64,000 nt of DNA from Dermatemys mawii. Lineage: Eukaryota; Chordata; Testudines; Dermatemydidae. The position numbers and the translations under genes are program-made. Positions 25,949-38,556 of this stretch are shown here, piece after piece (the first letter of the stretch is position 1; the number at the start of each line of letters is the position of its first letter). Location of the stretch: assembly GCA_007922305.1 (NCBI GenBank), contig ML677333.1:19117555-19181554 (forward strand), in the 5' to 3' direction. The notes below the pieces were generated by a model, which saw nothing but the letters and a program-made list of their open reading frames with translations, had not been told where the DNA came from and did no database searches.

Positions 25949-26158
25949 CCCTGTTCTTTGAACTTCCAAGAAAATTGCTCTTTGAAATGATTTTTCCCAT
26001 GCCGCCAACTCAGTGCCAAGCTCTACGTTAAAATAATGACTCTTGCCATGTCCAACCATGACACTGAAACAATATGGCCTCTGGTCTTCAAGCTCATAGT
26101 CCTGATGAATATCTAAATACAAGTTTGCTTGTAGCCAACAATCATCAGCAAGCCAGAG
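25949..26158 (-). CDS. SNTG2: Gamma-syntrophin exon (70 codons, end of PH region), probable SNTG2
   Basis: This 210-bp exon encodes LWLADDCWLQANLYL, then YELEDQRPYCFSVMVGHGKS, FNVELGTELAAWEKSFQRA and FLEVQRTG. The combination DQRPYCFS...GKSH.FNVELG.ELA.WEKSFQ is the C-terminal strand and helix of a PH domain, with the tryptophan expected in the final helix. The acceptor is ctttcag and the donor gtaagt, and both borders are phase 0. It is the last exon I can identify in transcript direction. The SU-domain exons expected after QRTG were looked for in 1-25948 and not seen, so they probably lie to the left of the window. Gamma-1-syntrophin is the alternative but fits less well at the DCWLQANLYL stretch. 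Confidence 0.9.
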
Positions 26159-26234
26159 CTGAAAGACATATTTTAAAATGATATTTCAACTAGTACTAAA
26201 CAAATAATTAAGGCAGCATTGTCTTATGTCTTCA

Positions 26235-26395
26235 GCAAGTGACTGTGAATCAGAATGCCTGTTTTCAGTTCTGTTACTGACTCACTGTCAATTTAAACTG
26301 CTTTGTGACTCAGCTTATCTATCTGTAAAACTGTGACTACTTACCTTGCCGAGTGCAGTGTCATGAGAATCAATTCATGTTTGTAAAGGCTACTG
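26235..26395 (+). mobile_element. MIR SINE fragment
   Basis: Reads ttcagttctgttactgactc, then gcttatctatctgtaaaact and tcatgagaatcaattcatg, the usual MIR core and 3' order. Confidence 0.6.
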
Positions 26396-26997
26396 CTCTC
26401 AGACCTACTGCTCTCATTCACAAGATCAAAACAAACGAGGTCATCTCTATTTCTCATTCTATCACCTAATCAAATCCAGGTATTTCTATAATTTACAACA
26501 TAGCAAAAATATAAACAATGCAATCTGTTATTAAGAATAATAAATAGTTATATTTTAAAAGGAATTAATATTTTCATATGAAGGTACGTGAGGGAGAGAA
26601 GGAGGTGGTTGGGGAGAGAGACAGACTTCCTGAAGGTGCAAGCAAGTAATATGGAGTGGTACCACAGACACTGGAATAAGGATGTGAAGATGGATCAAAA
26701 GCTTCAAATTAAGGCTCTGACTGAGAGCTGGTGGCTGCCACTTGATTTATGGAGAAGTTTCTCAAAGAGAGCTCCAGAATCCTACGTAGTGAATCTAAGC
26801 TGGAGAGAGACAGAGATACCTATTATCAGTGTGTTGGGAATAAAGATTTTTTTCAGATGTTCATGGGCATCTGCTTAGAAAGGAACAGTATTTATATTTC
26901 CTTTTACTTTATGTGTGTACATGTGAATTTATGCTTTCCTTAACAATATAAACAAACAAACCTCTCATTTTAATATATTTTTGATATGTAAACCACG

Positions 26998-27425
26998 GCT
27001 GCTTGGTGTGGCACTCTGACCCCTCTAGTGGTGGCTAGATAAACTAGAGATTTATGAGTCTGCTACAGCCATGGCTAAGAGAGCTTGGCCTTTCAGCTCA
27101 GACGATAGAGCTCAAACATTAAGATCCAGAGGTCCCAGATTTGATTGCTGCTGCTGGCAACCCAGTTGGAGTATCAATACGACATATGGTGGCCCACAGA
27201 GGGAACTGAAGGGGAAAGCCTCTGAGGCCCAGAATGCACTTCCCTGGCAAGGGAGAGCACAGTATGTAAGGCATGCCTGCTTGGTGTGGCACTCTGTCCC
27301 CCTCTAGTGGTGGCTAGGTCAAATAGGAATTTATGAGCTTGCTAAGGGAGGGGCTCTTTTAGCTCAGGCACCACAAGCTCCTGTGTCAAGAAGGTTCAAT
27401 TTCTGTTGCCAAGGGTTTCAATACT
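26998..27425 (+). repeat. Two adjacent SINE-like units
   Basis: The segment gcttggtgtggcactctg followed by cccctctagtggtggctag occurs at 27002 and 27280, each followed by a tRNA-like part (cagctcagacgatagagctc, and tagctcaggcaccac with B-box-like ggttcaatttc). The spacing is about 278 bp. This looks like a tRNA-derived SINE pair, the second copy truncated. Confidence 0.5.
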
Positions 27426-28411
27426 GCAGACAAAAAATGATTCTTTAAAATACATGAACCCACCTGACTGAATAAATCAGACCATAAGGACTTTTGGCTG
27501 AAATACCTAATTAAAATATTTTATTTATGAGCTTACTTTGCATGTTCTTAAAACAATGTTTTGTTCAAATGTCTTTATAGTAGCATTCCTCTAAGCTAAT
27601 AGTCAGATTTGAAAGTAATTACCTGGTATAAATCCTTTAAAGTTAGTGGAGTTTTAACATGGATATATTTAAGCTAATTATATTCTTATTTTTGGTCATG
27701 TAGTTAATCTATTCACCAATTGATGCAATTTATCTGTTACAGAAATTTTGTACACTTACAATTTTAAAAAGTTTTAAAAGTTAAACAAATTTTTTTTAAA
27801 AAACCCATCCAACAACAAAAAACTCTACAAATGAAAGTACTTTTTTGGAATTTAAATGAACTCTTACTTAAACAATGCCTTGCAGACATTGTACCCTGAT
27901 GTGAAAAAATAAAAATGCTTAAAAAAACCCAGAAAAATCAAACAGTTTCTTTCATTTTGCAATCTAACTCCAATCACGTAGAACTCAGAGGTGATATACA
28001 GTGGAATCTGCTCATAATGAAACTCAGCAATACAGACACCTTTGTTTACAGTGAAATGGAGAGAAATCCCTGAATTACTTAAATGTATTTCAGCTGACTT
28101 ACACTCATATAAGGTTTCTTTCCACTATAATTGGGTTTCACTCTGCTAAACTCATGGGAATCCTAGGCTAATGCTAGAAATGGCCGAGGTCCTCCAGAGC
28201 AGCAAGTGCTGTTCTGAAACTGGACAGAGTGAAAAGATACCCTGCAATCCATCCGGGAAGAACAGAATCTCCTTACAAAGAAGATTTTAGTGAACTAAAA
28301 TACTTCATTATAAGAAGTATCCAAATACTTCAGTTGTTATTGTTTGACAAATATACAGAGAAAAGCAAAACAAAGTTTGAAAGCTACTATTAATGACCAT
28401 CTTCATTTTTA

Positions 28412-28417
<6 letters not shown>

Positions 28418-28465
<48 letters not shown>
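28418..28465. repeat. (TA)24 microsatellite
   Basis: An uninterrupted TA run of 48 bases. Confidence 0.95.
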
Positions 28466-28468
<3 letters not shown>

Positions 28469-28778
28469 ACTGTCTACAATTAAATTCCCAAATGGCATTT
28501 TAAAAAATGTTCTTTACCAGTTTCAGATTATATTAATGCTCTTGATTTCTCAACTATTTCTTTATTTTTGTTTGATGACATGGAAGATGGGAAGAATAAA
28601 CAGGTGTCTGCAGCTAGGAGCACATTTTTCTACAATGATCTTGGCTGAAATATTTTTTTTTTTTTATTCCCACTGCGCCTCGTTTCAAAACTGTGGGTTA
28701 GGGTGAGGGATAATATCCAAGTTTCAGCAAGTTTTGGGCAGGGAGCAGTCCCAAAATGGAAATAATAACCACATCCCA

Positions 28779-28822
28779 TTTCACATCTGTCCTATTTTAC
28801 AAAAAATAGGACAGATGTGAAA
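28779..28822. repeat. Perfect 20-bp inverted repeat with 4-base loop
   Basis: tttcacatctgtcctatttt (28779-28798) and its complement (28803-28822) surround the loop acaa. It can form a tight cruciform or RNA hairpin. Confidence 0.88.
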
Positions 28823-29744
28823 ACATGTTAAAAATGTTTTAGAGAGTTTTTTTTAATCGGGACTATTCCTACTTGCATTCCCTCACATGTAATCGTTGCT
28901 TTATTTGTTATGAGTAACTGTACAGAATTCAAAGGGAGAGACATATTAAAACATGAAGGCAAGATTTCGGTTTAAAGGACACTAGTACAAATCAGGATAC
29001 CTCTCTAGATGAGTCAGTGAAAATGCAATACATGGATGGGGGAAAAAAAGAACAGGGCTCACACTTCAATACACACACCAAAATTGGGATCAAACTTCTA
29101 AATATCCTAAAATATCACGAGTATACATAAAAATGTAAGCTTTAAAGTGTGGAATCTCAGGATTTTCCAGCTTTAGAAGCAAATGCTGTGTCTCTCATAG
29201 GACACCAGGTATTGCCTCTTTATAATAGCAAAGAGCACTGAACTCCATCCTCCACATACTTTTCTTATGGTCCAAAAAGGATAGACAGCTGTTCTTAATA
29301 GGGCAGATGGGATTTTCCTTTGCATTGTAGAATCACTAGCTAGCATAGTACTGCCATGAGTTAACTCTGTGCCTCCTGCTACTGCCAACCCCTGGAGCAG
29401 TGAATATTCTGATGGCTGTCAGAGGCACAAGGAGGGACGACCAGAGCTCCAGTGATTCTGTGAGCAGAAGAGCCCACGGGGCTATTCTAACTATTGAAAC
29501 AGAGACCTGAGGTTGTTGACCTCCAGATGCTCCTCATGTTGGAAATCTGGGGGAGAGGGAGAAGAATAGAGAGGAAATATGCCCCTGTCTTCTCCTTCTG
29601 TGTCCGAGACTCTGGTCCCCTGATTGTAGCTCTGCAGAGTCGTAAGATACTGGATGTTGAACTTCTAACTGCTGCCTGTCCTGGGTCTTAGGCCAGTGTA
29701 AGTTTTATTTGTGTGGGGGCATGTACTTGCACATTTAATGGGAT

Positions 29745-30122
29745 GGAAGGAAACATTTGGCCTAGAAAAGAGAAGGCTGAGATGGGACCTGAAAACATGT
29801 TTTCAAATATGTTAAGGGTTGTTATAATGAGGATGGTGATCAATTGTTCTTCACATCCATTGAGGACAGGACAAGAAGTAATCAGCTTAGCATGCAGCAA
29901 GGGATATTTAGTTTGGATATTAGCAAAAACTATGAGGATATTTAAACACTGGAACAGTTTACCTACAAGATTGTGGAATCCCATCATTGGAGGTTTTAAC
30001 ATATTAGAAAAACACCTGTTAGGGATGGTCTAGGTTTACTAAATCCTGCCTCCAGTGTAGGAGGATAAAGTGGATGACCTCCTGAGGGTCCTTCCGGCCC
30101 TACTTTTCTATAATTCTACGAT
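29745..30122 (+). mobile_element. CR1 LINE fragment
   Basis: The sequence reads from agaaaagagaaggctgagatg through actggaacagtttacc to a typical CR1 3' end (gatgacctcctgagggtcc, then ttctataattctacgatt). Several frameshifts are present. Confidence 0.75.
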
Positions 30123-31479
30123 TTTCAGGATGGGTTGAATTTTAACCAATGTCTATTTGATGCTGATGCTCAGTGATATGAATTTTTATTAATAGGAAAA
30201 GTGCAGTAATGAGAAATGTGTGGGTTAAATTAAATAAATCACATTTTTTCATTTAAATGGATGGTTATCACCACTACGTAAGTGAAATGACTATGTGCAT
30301 GTAAATGTATATAATGAATGACACCACATCTGTATACACTAAAATATACCCAGAAGCATCCATGCCTTGCAGAAAGATAATCTCAAAAGGCACATTTAAT
30401 TTATGGGTTTGGATAGGACATTTAAAGTTAGGCAAGCATCCAATATATCTAGTTTTGAGAATGGCCTTTAAAAACTATTTACTAACTTAGTTTCTACCTG
30501 CAACAACAGTACAACTGTGTTAGTTAGAACTGGCTTCTGAAACCTTTAAAAAATATTTTTTAACATAGTAGTTTCTGTAGTGCAGTCTGGGTCTTAGAGA
30601 CTGTAATGGAGAAACTTTAATCTCTTCCAGAAATTAAGGGTTTTTTTCCATTTTAATTAGTTTGTTCTAAATTTCTATCATTATCATTTATACTGAAGTA
30701 TCAACAGAAAGGAGGTTAGAGTGTTGCAGCTGAGCTTTTGTGTTTTAGCTAATGTATTCACCAAGACTGACAATTAAGCATTCATTTATTAAAATGTCAA
30801 GAACATTAACAGTCGAGTCTAAGGTAGTTTATTTCCCACTTTTTTTCTTAATAAAAAAGCAACCATAGAATTTGCTGTAAGGAAGGATCATCCTTGAAAT
30901 TAACCTTGCTAGAATAGTAAAGAAAGGACTGAGCATCAAATCAGCAATGGTAATATTCTGATGAGAAAGAAAACACCTCTTTTTAAAAGGGGAATCTACA
31001 TCAGAAGTGTCAAATCATTTTAGCCTGAACATGTTTCAGAAGAGGACAAGGAAACAAAATCAATACTTTGGGGCAGATTCACTGCTTTATTTTGCTACCA
31101 TTGTGCTCTTCAGATGGTGCAAAGGCAGCAAAAGCCACCCACCCTGGAGACAGAGTTGCACTAAGGCAATAGAAGGCCCTAGACATGGCTGTAGTCCTGC
31201 ACGCCCTGACCAACCCCACTCACAAACTGTTGCCTTGCTCATTACTTGAAGTGATAGTGACAGGAAAACAGCATGGGGCTCTCCCTCCGACCAAGAATGG
31301 CAGCAGCTCTTCTCTTTCCATATTCAACAGATAAGGTTAGAGAGTATCTGCTTGGGTAGGTGGGCTTGGACTCCAACATTCTTTGCCTTTGGCAATACAC
31401 AGAGTACTCAGTTGGGGTAGCATCAGCAGAGCACTTCAGAGCAGTGGGACTTGGAGATGACACCCCACTATGATGCATG

Positions 31480-32440
31480 TGAACATTCTAGCCAGAATAT
31501 GGGTAATGGCCCCTTCTTTGATTCATCGAAGCATGCAAGGGCCTGTGACTAGCTCATGGGACACTGGATTCCATCTTGTGCCTGTACTTTTCCACTAACT
31601 GTGCTGGGCATTTTACTGGACAAGGAAGTTCCCTACACATGGCAGAAACTTCGCGGGGGGAAGCAACATCATCACTTAGTCTCACTCCTCCCATAACTGA
31701 ACAGCTGAAAACACCTCAGGAACAAAGACTGGACTGAGGAAATGGTCACAGTCTGAAGGGATTTCAAGTCTGTGTATGGTAGATTGGTGGACTGTTTGTG
31801 TCTTCAGAGTGAGACACTGCTTGATTCAAATCCTGTCTATTGTATAGAACTTAGATTGTGATTTTGTTTTATTTTGTAGGTAACCAACTTTGATCTGTAT
31901 GGTTATTACGTACCATTACTATCTTTCTGTAGTTAATAAACGCATTTTATATTTTTTACTTAAAACAGTGTGTTGTTTGAAGTGCAAAGGGAAACTTGAT
32001 CAGGAACCAGAGCTGGTGCATTGTCCTTTCCACACTGAGGGAGGGGCAAATTAGTAAATAAACTTATTGGTCAGGCTTGTGACCAGGGCAAGATGGTACA
32101 GCTCTGGGGTCCTCGGCTGGAGAGCTAGGGGCAGGGGAGGGGGAACTGCTGATCCCTCTCTATTGTTGGTTCATGAATGGCTGTGTCAGTGTAAGACCTG
32201 GAGAGGATTGCAGCTTAACCCAGCCTCACAATGTGAGAGGGGGCCCACACTGGTATGCCAGAGGGCCCAGTGGTACTCTAGCTCCAAATTGCACCCCAGG
32301 ACACCCATCATAGGCAGTTCCCCATGGACACAGAATAAGTGAATCTTGCTGCTATACCTCTCTGCCCACATCCTCTAGTGCAGAGGACACATTGGTGATG
32401 GAGTGCAGCATCATGGATAGGGAGTGTAAAAGGGAGGAAT
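31480..32440 (+). repeat. LTR-like dispersed repeat
   Basis: It contains an AATAAA signal in gtagttaataaacgc near 31935, followed by a tract with gtgttgtttgaagtgc and gtgaccagggcaagatgg. An open frame of about 90 codons at 32067-32342 has no recognisable domain. Boundaries are uncertain. Confidence 0.3.
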
Positions 32441-32976
32441 GTGATGCTGTTTGGTGAGCTCCAGCTATCACTTGGGCTGTTGGAGATAAAACCTGCTGGT
32501 ACAAGTTAGACCAGTCTCCATGATGCTCTAAACTGGCCTGAGACAGATAAAATGGTTGGTGGATCTCAGATTACCTGAATTTTCCCCTATCCTAGGCTTC
32601 CTTGGGTGATGGTGTAGGGAGGAGGAGCCATCCTTTGCTAGGCACTCCACTACACTAGGCAGAGTTAGCTGAGCTCCTAATCTGATTCCCTCTGCCCCTG
32701 GGAATTTTCCCCATCAAATAAGCAGACAATGAAGCAACAGCATGTGGTGGATTGAGGAAATGCTGAGCAGCTGCTCAGATCACAAGCAGCTCACATCAGA
32801 GCTGCTCCAGGAACTGGAGCCTCTGTTTACCTCCCTGCAGTGGAACTGATGCCTCTGTTTACCTCCCTACATTAACTGATTCAGAGACTTCTAGTTAAAA
32901 ACCACAGGGTATGGCTCAGGAACCACGTATTCAACATATAGTCAGATATAAATTCTCTTCTTAACACAGTCAACTT

Positions 32977-32991
32977 GGGGGGGGGGGGGGG
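32977..32991. repeat. G15 homopolymer
   Basis: An uninterrupted run of 15 G. Confidence 0.9.
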
Positions 32992-33818
32992 CACATACTG
33001 GACACTGGTGATTTATACTGGACACTAGCAATCTGTCTTTGGACAATGAAGGATAACATCTATCTGTTTACCCAGTCATTCCTAATGCACCTAACCCCTC
33101 ATTTAACAAGAGAGTTTTTAAAGGGGGAAAACATTTTAAAGTCAATTATTGTTTAACAAAAATGCAACAACCCACAGTTACTTTGCCTGGTGCAAAACTA
33201 AATAAATAATATTAAAAATAGAAGTTGCATAGTACAGGAATGAACAGTATTACTCTTTATAAAGATAAGATTACATTCTGAATTGTAATGGCTGTTTATT
33301 ACTTGTAATCTAGTGCACCACTAATCTGTAGTAATGAACTGATTTTTAAATTAATTGCTACACAAATTAAACCCAAAATACAATCAGATTAGATTATATA
33401 TAAGACATTCTAAACCATATGTTAAATCGCTGTTTTAATTAAAGGTACATATTTCTTTTTAAAAACTGTCCCATAAAATGATTTTCCCCCACTAAATAGT
33501 TATAAGATACAGGCTTCATTCTGAATAGTTGTTTTATTAATTGTTTATATGACAGGAACTAATACTAATATCTCTTCAGATTGGAAATATTTCAGAAATG
33601 TGCTCACTACAGACATGATCCAAATTCTAAATTATCCAATATTTAGGCAGGAAATAGTTACAGATTAAGACCTGGTTTTATAGCAATAGACTACCTATTT
33701 GTGGGTTGGTTCCTGTTAAATCAAATTATGCTGAGTCTATCATTTATATAAATAAATATTAGGAAACTGTAATGTACCTTGGTTAAATGATATAGGCTGT
33801 AATTCTCAGAAGACCTAC

Positions 33819-33890
33819 CTTATGAACTTTAAATAGAACCTCACAGAGGTGATAGATTTTTTCAGCTCGTACCCAGTCTAGTGTGCTTAC
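33819..33890 (-). CDS. SNTG2: Gamma-syntrophin exon (24 codons), probable SNTG2
   Basis: This 72-bp exon encodes VSTLDWVRAEKIYHLCEVLF followed by KVHK. The segment DWVRAE.IYHLCEVLFKVHK continues directly from FSTPP of the previous exon and is a typical syntrophin PH-region strand/helix. On the minus strand the acceptor is ttggtattacag and the donor gtaggt. Both borders are phase 0. The exon itself begins with GTAAGC, so a donor-like string sits right at its 5' edge. That is a potential source of mis-splicing and could confuse gene predictors. The next intron, to 26158, is about 7.7 kb. Confidence 0.88.
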
Positions 33891-34449
33891 CTGTAATACC
33901 AAAAACAAAAACACCACACCATTAAAAGGACATATTTTTCTTTTATGGCAAGGTTTTAAAACATTTAAAGAGATTTCACTAATGATTACTATGTTGGATG
34001 GTTTAATTAAATGCCAACATGTTTCAAATAGTGTATTAATCTAATATCTGATATTAAGGAAAGAGCTCCTCCTAATGGCATCCTACTTTCATTAGTGCAG
34101 TGTCCACAATATTCTTACAATTAAAATGTGTTAATTGTAATGATTTGTTGTATTTTTACTTTAACATAAAGGAAACCCCTTAGCGATCTCTGTTGTAAGG
34201 TAAATCAGTATTGTTTATTTTATAGCATGCTTAGAAAATAACTGTTTCAGGCCCTGATTCATCAAGGCACAGGTCTCCTGAGAGTGAATCTGACGGACAT
34301 CAATGCAACCAGTTAAGTTCTTACAGACAGTACTGTACATAAGTAACTTACTGGATCAGGGTCTTAATTTCCATGTTAGAAACTGAAAAGAACAACTATG
34401 TTTTTATAATAGATATTGCTGAAAGGAAATCCAGTCATATGATTGTTTC

Positions 34450-34702
34450 TTATGGCTTGTCTTCCTTGCAGTGCAGAATTTGGGAGCGTGAGTTGAAGCA
34501 TGTACTAAAGTGTTCCATTGGAACTGCCCCACGTAGACCCAGCTAGCACAAGCTAAAAGGTACCACGTTTGTGTTAGTGTAGTCCTGTTTCAAAAAAGAC
34601 TGTGTTTTCGTGACCTAGATGCCTTTTAGTTTGTATTTCAGAGCATGCTGTAATTCACATCTCCATAGTCCACACTGCCAGGCCATGTAGACAAGCCCTT
34701 AG
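34450..34702. mobile_element. MITE, hAT-like termini
   Basis: The termini atggcttgtcttcctt and, inverted, agggcttgtctacatgg are similar to those of the other hAT-like MITEs here. No clear TSD was found. The interior is non-coding. Confidence 0.55.
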
Positions 34703-36587
34703 TAATAGTAACATACACTGAGGTGGAGTCCTTTGTCTTTTGGTTTTGACCCTGTGTTCAGTTGACACTGTAAGAAAAAATTGCCAACTTGCAGTGATAT
34801 TTGGAGGGGTTTTTTTAAGACCAGGAGTCAGGTGATTAAATGAGAACCTCTGCTTTCATTTTTTAAGAGAGCAAGCCTCTAGTCCATGTAGAAGAAGGCA
34901 AAAGTGAGAACTTTTAAAGTTCTTAAACACAAAGCAAATTAAAAAATCAATTTTTTAAAAAAATCACGTGATTAGCCTAATCTGATGATTTTTAAGGCCC
35001 AGCTCTTGGCATAATTGACAGTATTGTCAGATATCCATCTTAATTGGAACTAACAAGCATCACTGTTGACTGTCTCAAAACAGATTCTGAGAACTGAGTT
35101 ACACTCCCATCCCACATAGGAGGATTTCTGGAATAAGGTTAAGGAACATCGGAAGGAAATTTAGTATTGCTCCTGTCCACACTGTATCTGCTCAGTAGGT
35201 AAAGGGACTCATCTTCTAGGATTCTCCATTTGACACTTTTCACAATTTAAATATTAATAAAAATAACTTACACTGCATGAAAAAGACACTGCTTACATAA
35301 TCATTCTGTAGCAGTTTTAGCTGCATTTCTTCAGGAGCAATAAAGCTCAAGGAAAATTACTTTTTATTTGTCAATCTGAAATCTTGTGTAATTAGTATAA
35401 CAAAATTAATTAAAAGCATTTTTGATAACATCTGTCTCTGAGCCCCTTTATAAAACGCATGTTTTAGAATCACACTTTCCTAATTTTAAAACAATTTGAA
35501 GTCTCTTCTTTCACATGCACCAAATATTAACTTTAAGCTTTCCCTTTACTACTGTTAGAAGCCAGCAATAACAAAGGAACAGAGTTGACTAGAAGTTACT
35601 GTTGAATATTCTTGCGGAAGATAATATTACACAGTCAGAACATATTTTCACTGAGTCAAATACTGCAGCTCCTTGAATAGTTCTTATTTATAGGGAGGTC
35701 CCATTGTCTTTGATGGAGGCTTGAATAAGGAGCAACTAAAGACTATGGGATTTAGCCTAAAATAATTGCCTTCATTAGGTGAATTTCTTGCTTCTCACAG
35801 AACAGCTCTCTACACCATAACCAAACGGTTGACTCATTATTTCATACCAAGCCACTGAAAGGAAAATAATCTTCTCCTGAAAAATCAGAGCTGGGAGAAT
35901 CCTTAGTTCTTGTTAGTGGTCAGAGGAAAAAAAATAAGTAGGAGAATCTGTTTATGAGTTTAGTGGGTTTCCACTTATTGCACCAGACTTCTACCTAGCT
36001 GCTGAATGGCAGTTGCATTTGCCCATGTCTTTTGCTTTGGTTCTTAAGATTAAACATTTATGAAGAAACATCATGTCACAGAACAAAAGTTATGCATCCA
36101 ACATTAAGGGGACTACAGGTTCAATAGTGTATTGTAGTCTAATCCTAATCCAAACCCCACTGAAGTAAATGGAAAGAGTCATTAACCTCAGTGACCTTTG
36201 GCTCAGTTTCTGGAAACCTTCATTGTCACAAAAATATTGACAATTTGGAATGTATTCAGAAAAAAACAAATATTAGTGAAAGAATAAGGGATTGTAATAT
36301 GTTATACAGAAGCTTTGCTAATGTGATAAATAAGAGGAAGTACTATAGAAATCAGGAATTGTATGAAGGATACAGATACAACGGGTGAAATCCTGACCTC
36401 ATGGAAGTCAATGGTATAATATCCTGTTGACTTCAGCGGGTGTAGGATTTTGCTAAAAGGAGAGGTAGAATTATTTAGAATTGGGATTATATTAAAAGGG
36501 AAAAATAGCTTTACATCAAGTAATATTTCTGCAGTGAGTTGTTCTAACCTATGATAAAGAGATGGTAAAAGCCCCAAAACTTGGGAT

Positions 36588-38556
36588 TAGGGCTGTGAAG
36601 CGATTAAAAAAATTAATTCAGATTAATCACAATTTAATCACACAGTTAAACAATAATATACCACCATTCATTTAAATATTTTCCATGTTTTCTACATTTT
36701 TTAAATATATTGATTTCAATTACAGAGAATACAAACTATACGACACTCACTTTATATTTATTTTCATTACAAATATTTGCACTGTAAAAAAACAAAATAA
36801 ATTGTACTTTTCAATTCACCTAATATAAGTAATGTATTGTACTGAAATCCCTTTATCATGAAAGTTGAACTGACAAATGTTGAATTATGTACAAAAATTA
36901 TATATTGCATTAAAAAATAAAACAATGTAAAACTTTAGAGCCCACAAGTCCACTCAGTCCTACTTCTTGTTCAGCCAATCGCTCAGAAAAACAAGTTTGC
37001 TTACATTTGCAGAAGATAATGTTGACTACTTCTTGTTTACAGTGTCACCTGGAAGTGAGAACTGGCATTTGCAAGGACTGTTCTACTTGGCTTCGCAAAA
37101 TACTTACATGCCAGATGTGCTAAAGATTCATGTGTCTCTTGATGCTTCAACCACCATTCCAGAGGACATGTGTCCATGCTGATGACAGGTTCAGCTTGAT
37201 AAAAATCTAAAGCAGGATGAACCGACACATGTTCATTTTCATTACAGTAGACTTTTGATTATCCAGGATGATAGGGAAAAAATTAATCCTGGTTAATAAA
37301 ATCTTGGATAATTACCATCTATAGGAAATATAGGGAGAGGGGTTGGTTCACCAGCCACCTTGTGCCGGTGGGAGAGGGTGTTGGTTTACTGGCTGCCCTG
37401 TGCCCTGGTGGGTTTTTTTTTTGTACTTGGGGCGGCAACAAAGCCAGAGCCAGCCCTGCGAGTTATGTTTATTTTTTTTTGACATCCTGGTTATTCCACA
37501 ACCTGGTTAACCCAATCCTGGATAATTGAGAATCTACTGTATCTGAGCAGAAGAATTTTTTTTTTTTTTTGGTGGTTCGGATTCTGTAGTTTCCACATCA
37601 AAATGTTGCTCTTTAAAGACTTTTGAAAGCATGATGCATATCTCATCCCTCTCAGATTTTGGAAGGCACTTCAGATTCTTAACCTTTGGGTCGAGTGCTG
37701 TACTATCTTTAGAAATCCTTACATTGGTACCTTCTTTGTGTTATATTAAATCTGCAGTGAAAGTGTTCTTAAAATGAACAATATGTGTTGGGTCACCATC
37801 CAAGACTTCTATAACATGAAATATATGGTACAATGTAGGTAAAACAGAGCAGAAGATGCAGAATTCTCCCCCAAAGAGTTCAGGCACATATTTCATTAAC
37901 ACATTATTTTCTTAATGAGCATCATCAGCATGGATGCATATCCTCTGCAACAGTGGCCAAAACATGAAGGGGCATACGAATGTTTAGCATATCTGGAAAG
38001 TAAATACCTTGCAATGCCGGCTACAAAGGTGCCAGACAAACAACTGTTTTCACTTTCAGGTGACATTGTAAATAAGAAGCAGGCAGCATTATCCTCCCAT
38101 AATTGTAAACAAACTTGGTTATCTTAGCGATTGACTGAACAAGAAGTAGTACTGAGTGGACTTATAGGCTCTAAAGTTTTACATTGATTTGTTTTTGAGT
38201 GCATTTGTGTAACAAAAAAGTCTACATTTGTAAGCTGCACTTCCATGATAAAGACAGTGCACTACAGCACTTGCATGAGGTAAACTGAAAAATACTATTT
38301 ATTTTGTCTGTTATTTTTACTGTGCAAATATTTGTAATAAAAATAATAATATGAAGTGAGCACTGTATACTTTGTTGTAAGTGAAATCAATATATTTGAA
38401 AATGTAGAAAACAGCCAAAATACTTCAAAAGTTTCACTTGATGTTCTATCCTTTAACAGTGTGATTAAAGCTGTGATTAATTGCAATTATTTTTTTTAAT
38501 TATGATAGAAAAATGGGTTAATCGCAGGAGTTAATGGTGATTAATAGACAGTCCTC
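36588..38556 (-). mobile_element. Fold-back hAT-derived element, copy 1
   Basis: The ends read tagggctgtgaagcgatt and, inverted, ggactgtctattaatcacc. The flanks cttgggat (36580-36587) and cttgggac (38557-38564) form an 8-bp TSD with one mismatch, the hAT size. Arms of roughly 600 bp (36588-37240 and 37915-38556) are inverted copies of each other. Each carries hAT transposase C-terminal dimerisation sequence reading outward: minus strand 37037-37228 has CPLEWWLKHQETHESLAHLA, and plus strand 37915-38127 has LFSLSGDIVNKKQAALSS. The centre (37541-37914) holds a decayed coding piece on the minus strand. A Tigger-type MITE is inserted at 37245-37539. Confidence 0.78.
37245..37539. mobile_element. 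Tigger/pogo-type MITE nested in hAT element
   Basis: The element is bounded by TA dinucleotides (37243-37244 and 37540-37541). Its ends cagtagacttttgattatcc and, inverted, cagtagattctcaattatcc form terminal inverted repeats of more than 20 bp. It is 295 bp with no coding capacity. The TIR start CAGTAG and the TA target are typical of pogo-like mariner elements. Confidence 0.82.

Larger units (their letters stand above)
26159..33818 (-). other. SNTG2 intron, about 7.7 kb
   Basis: Contains the MIR at 26235, the SINE-like pair at 26998, (TA)24, the hairpin at 28779, CR1 at 29745, the LTR-like block at 31480 and G15. A possible Tigger-like end (tacagtggaatctgctc) lies at 28000 without a visible partner. 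32441-33818 otherwise shows nothing recognised. Confidence 0.75.

Noticed and set aside
28000..28160. Second Tigger-like element
   Set aside because: Only one terminus (cagtggaatctgctc) is visible; no partner TIR or matching TA site was found.
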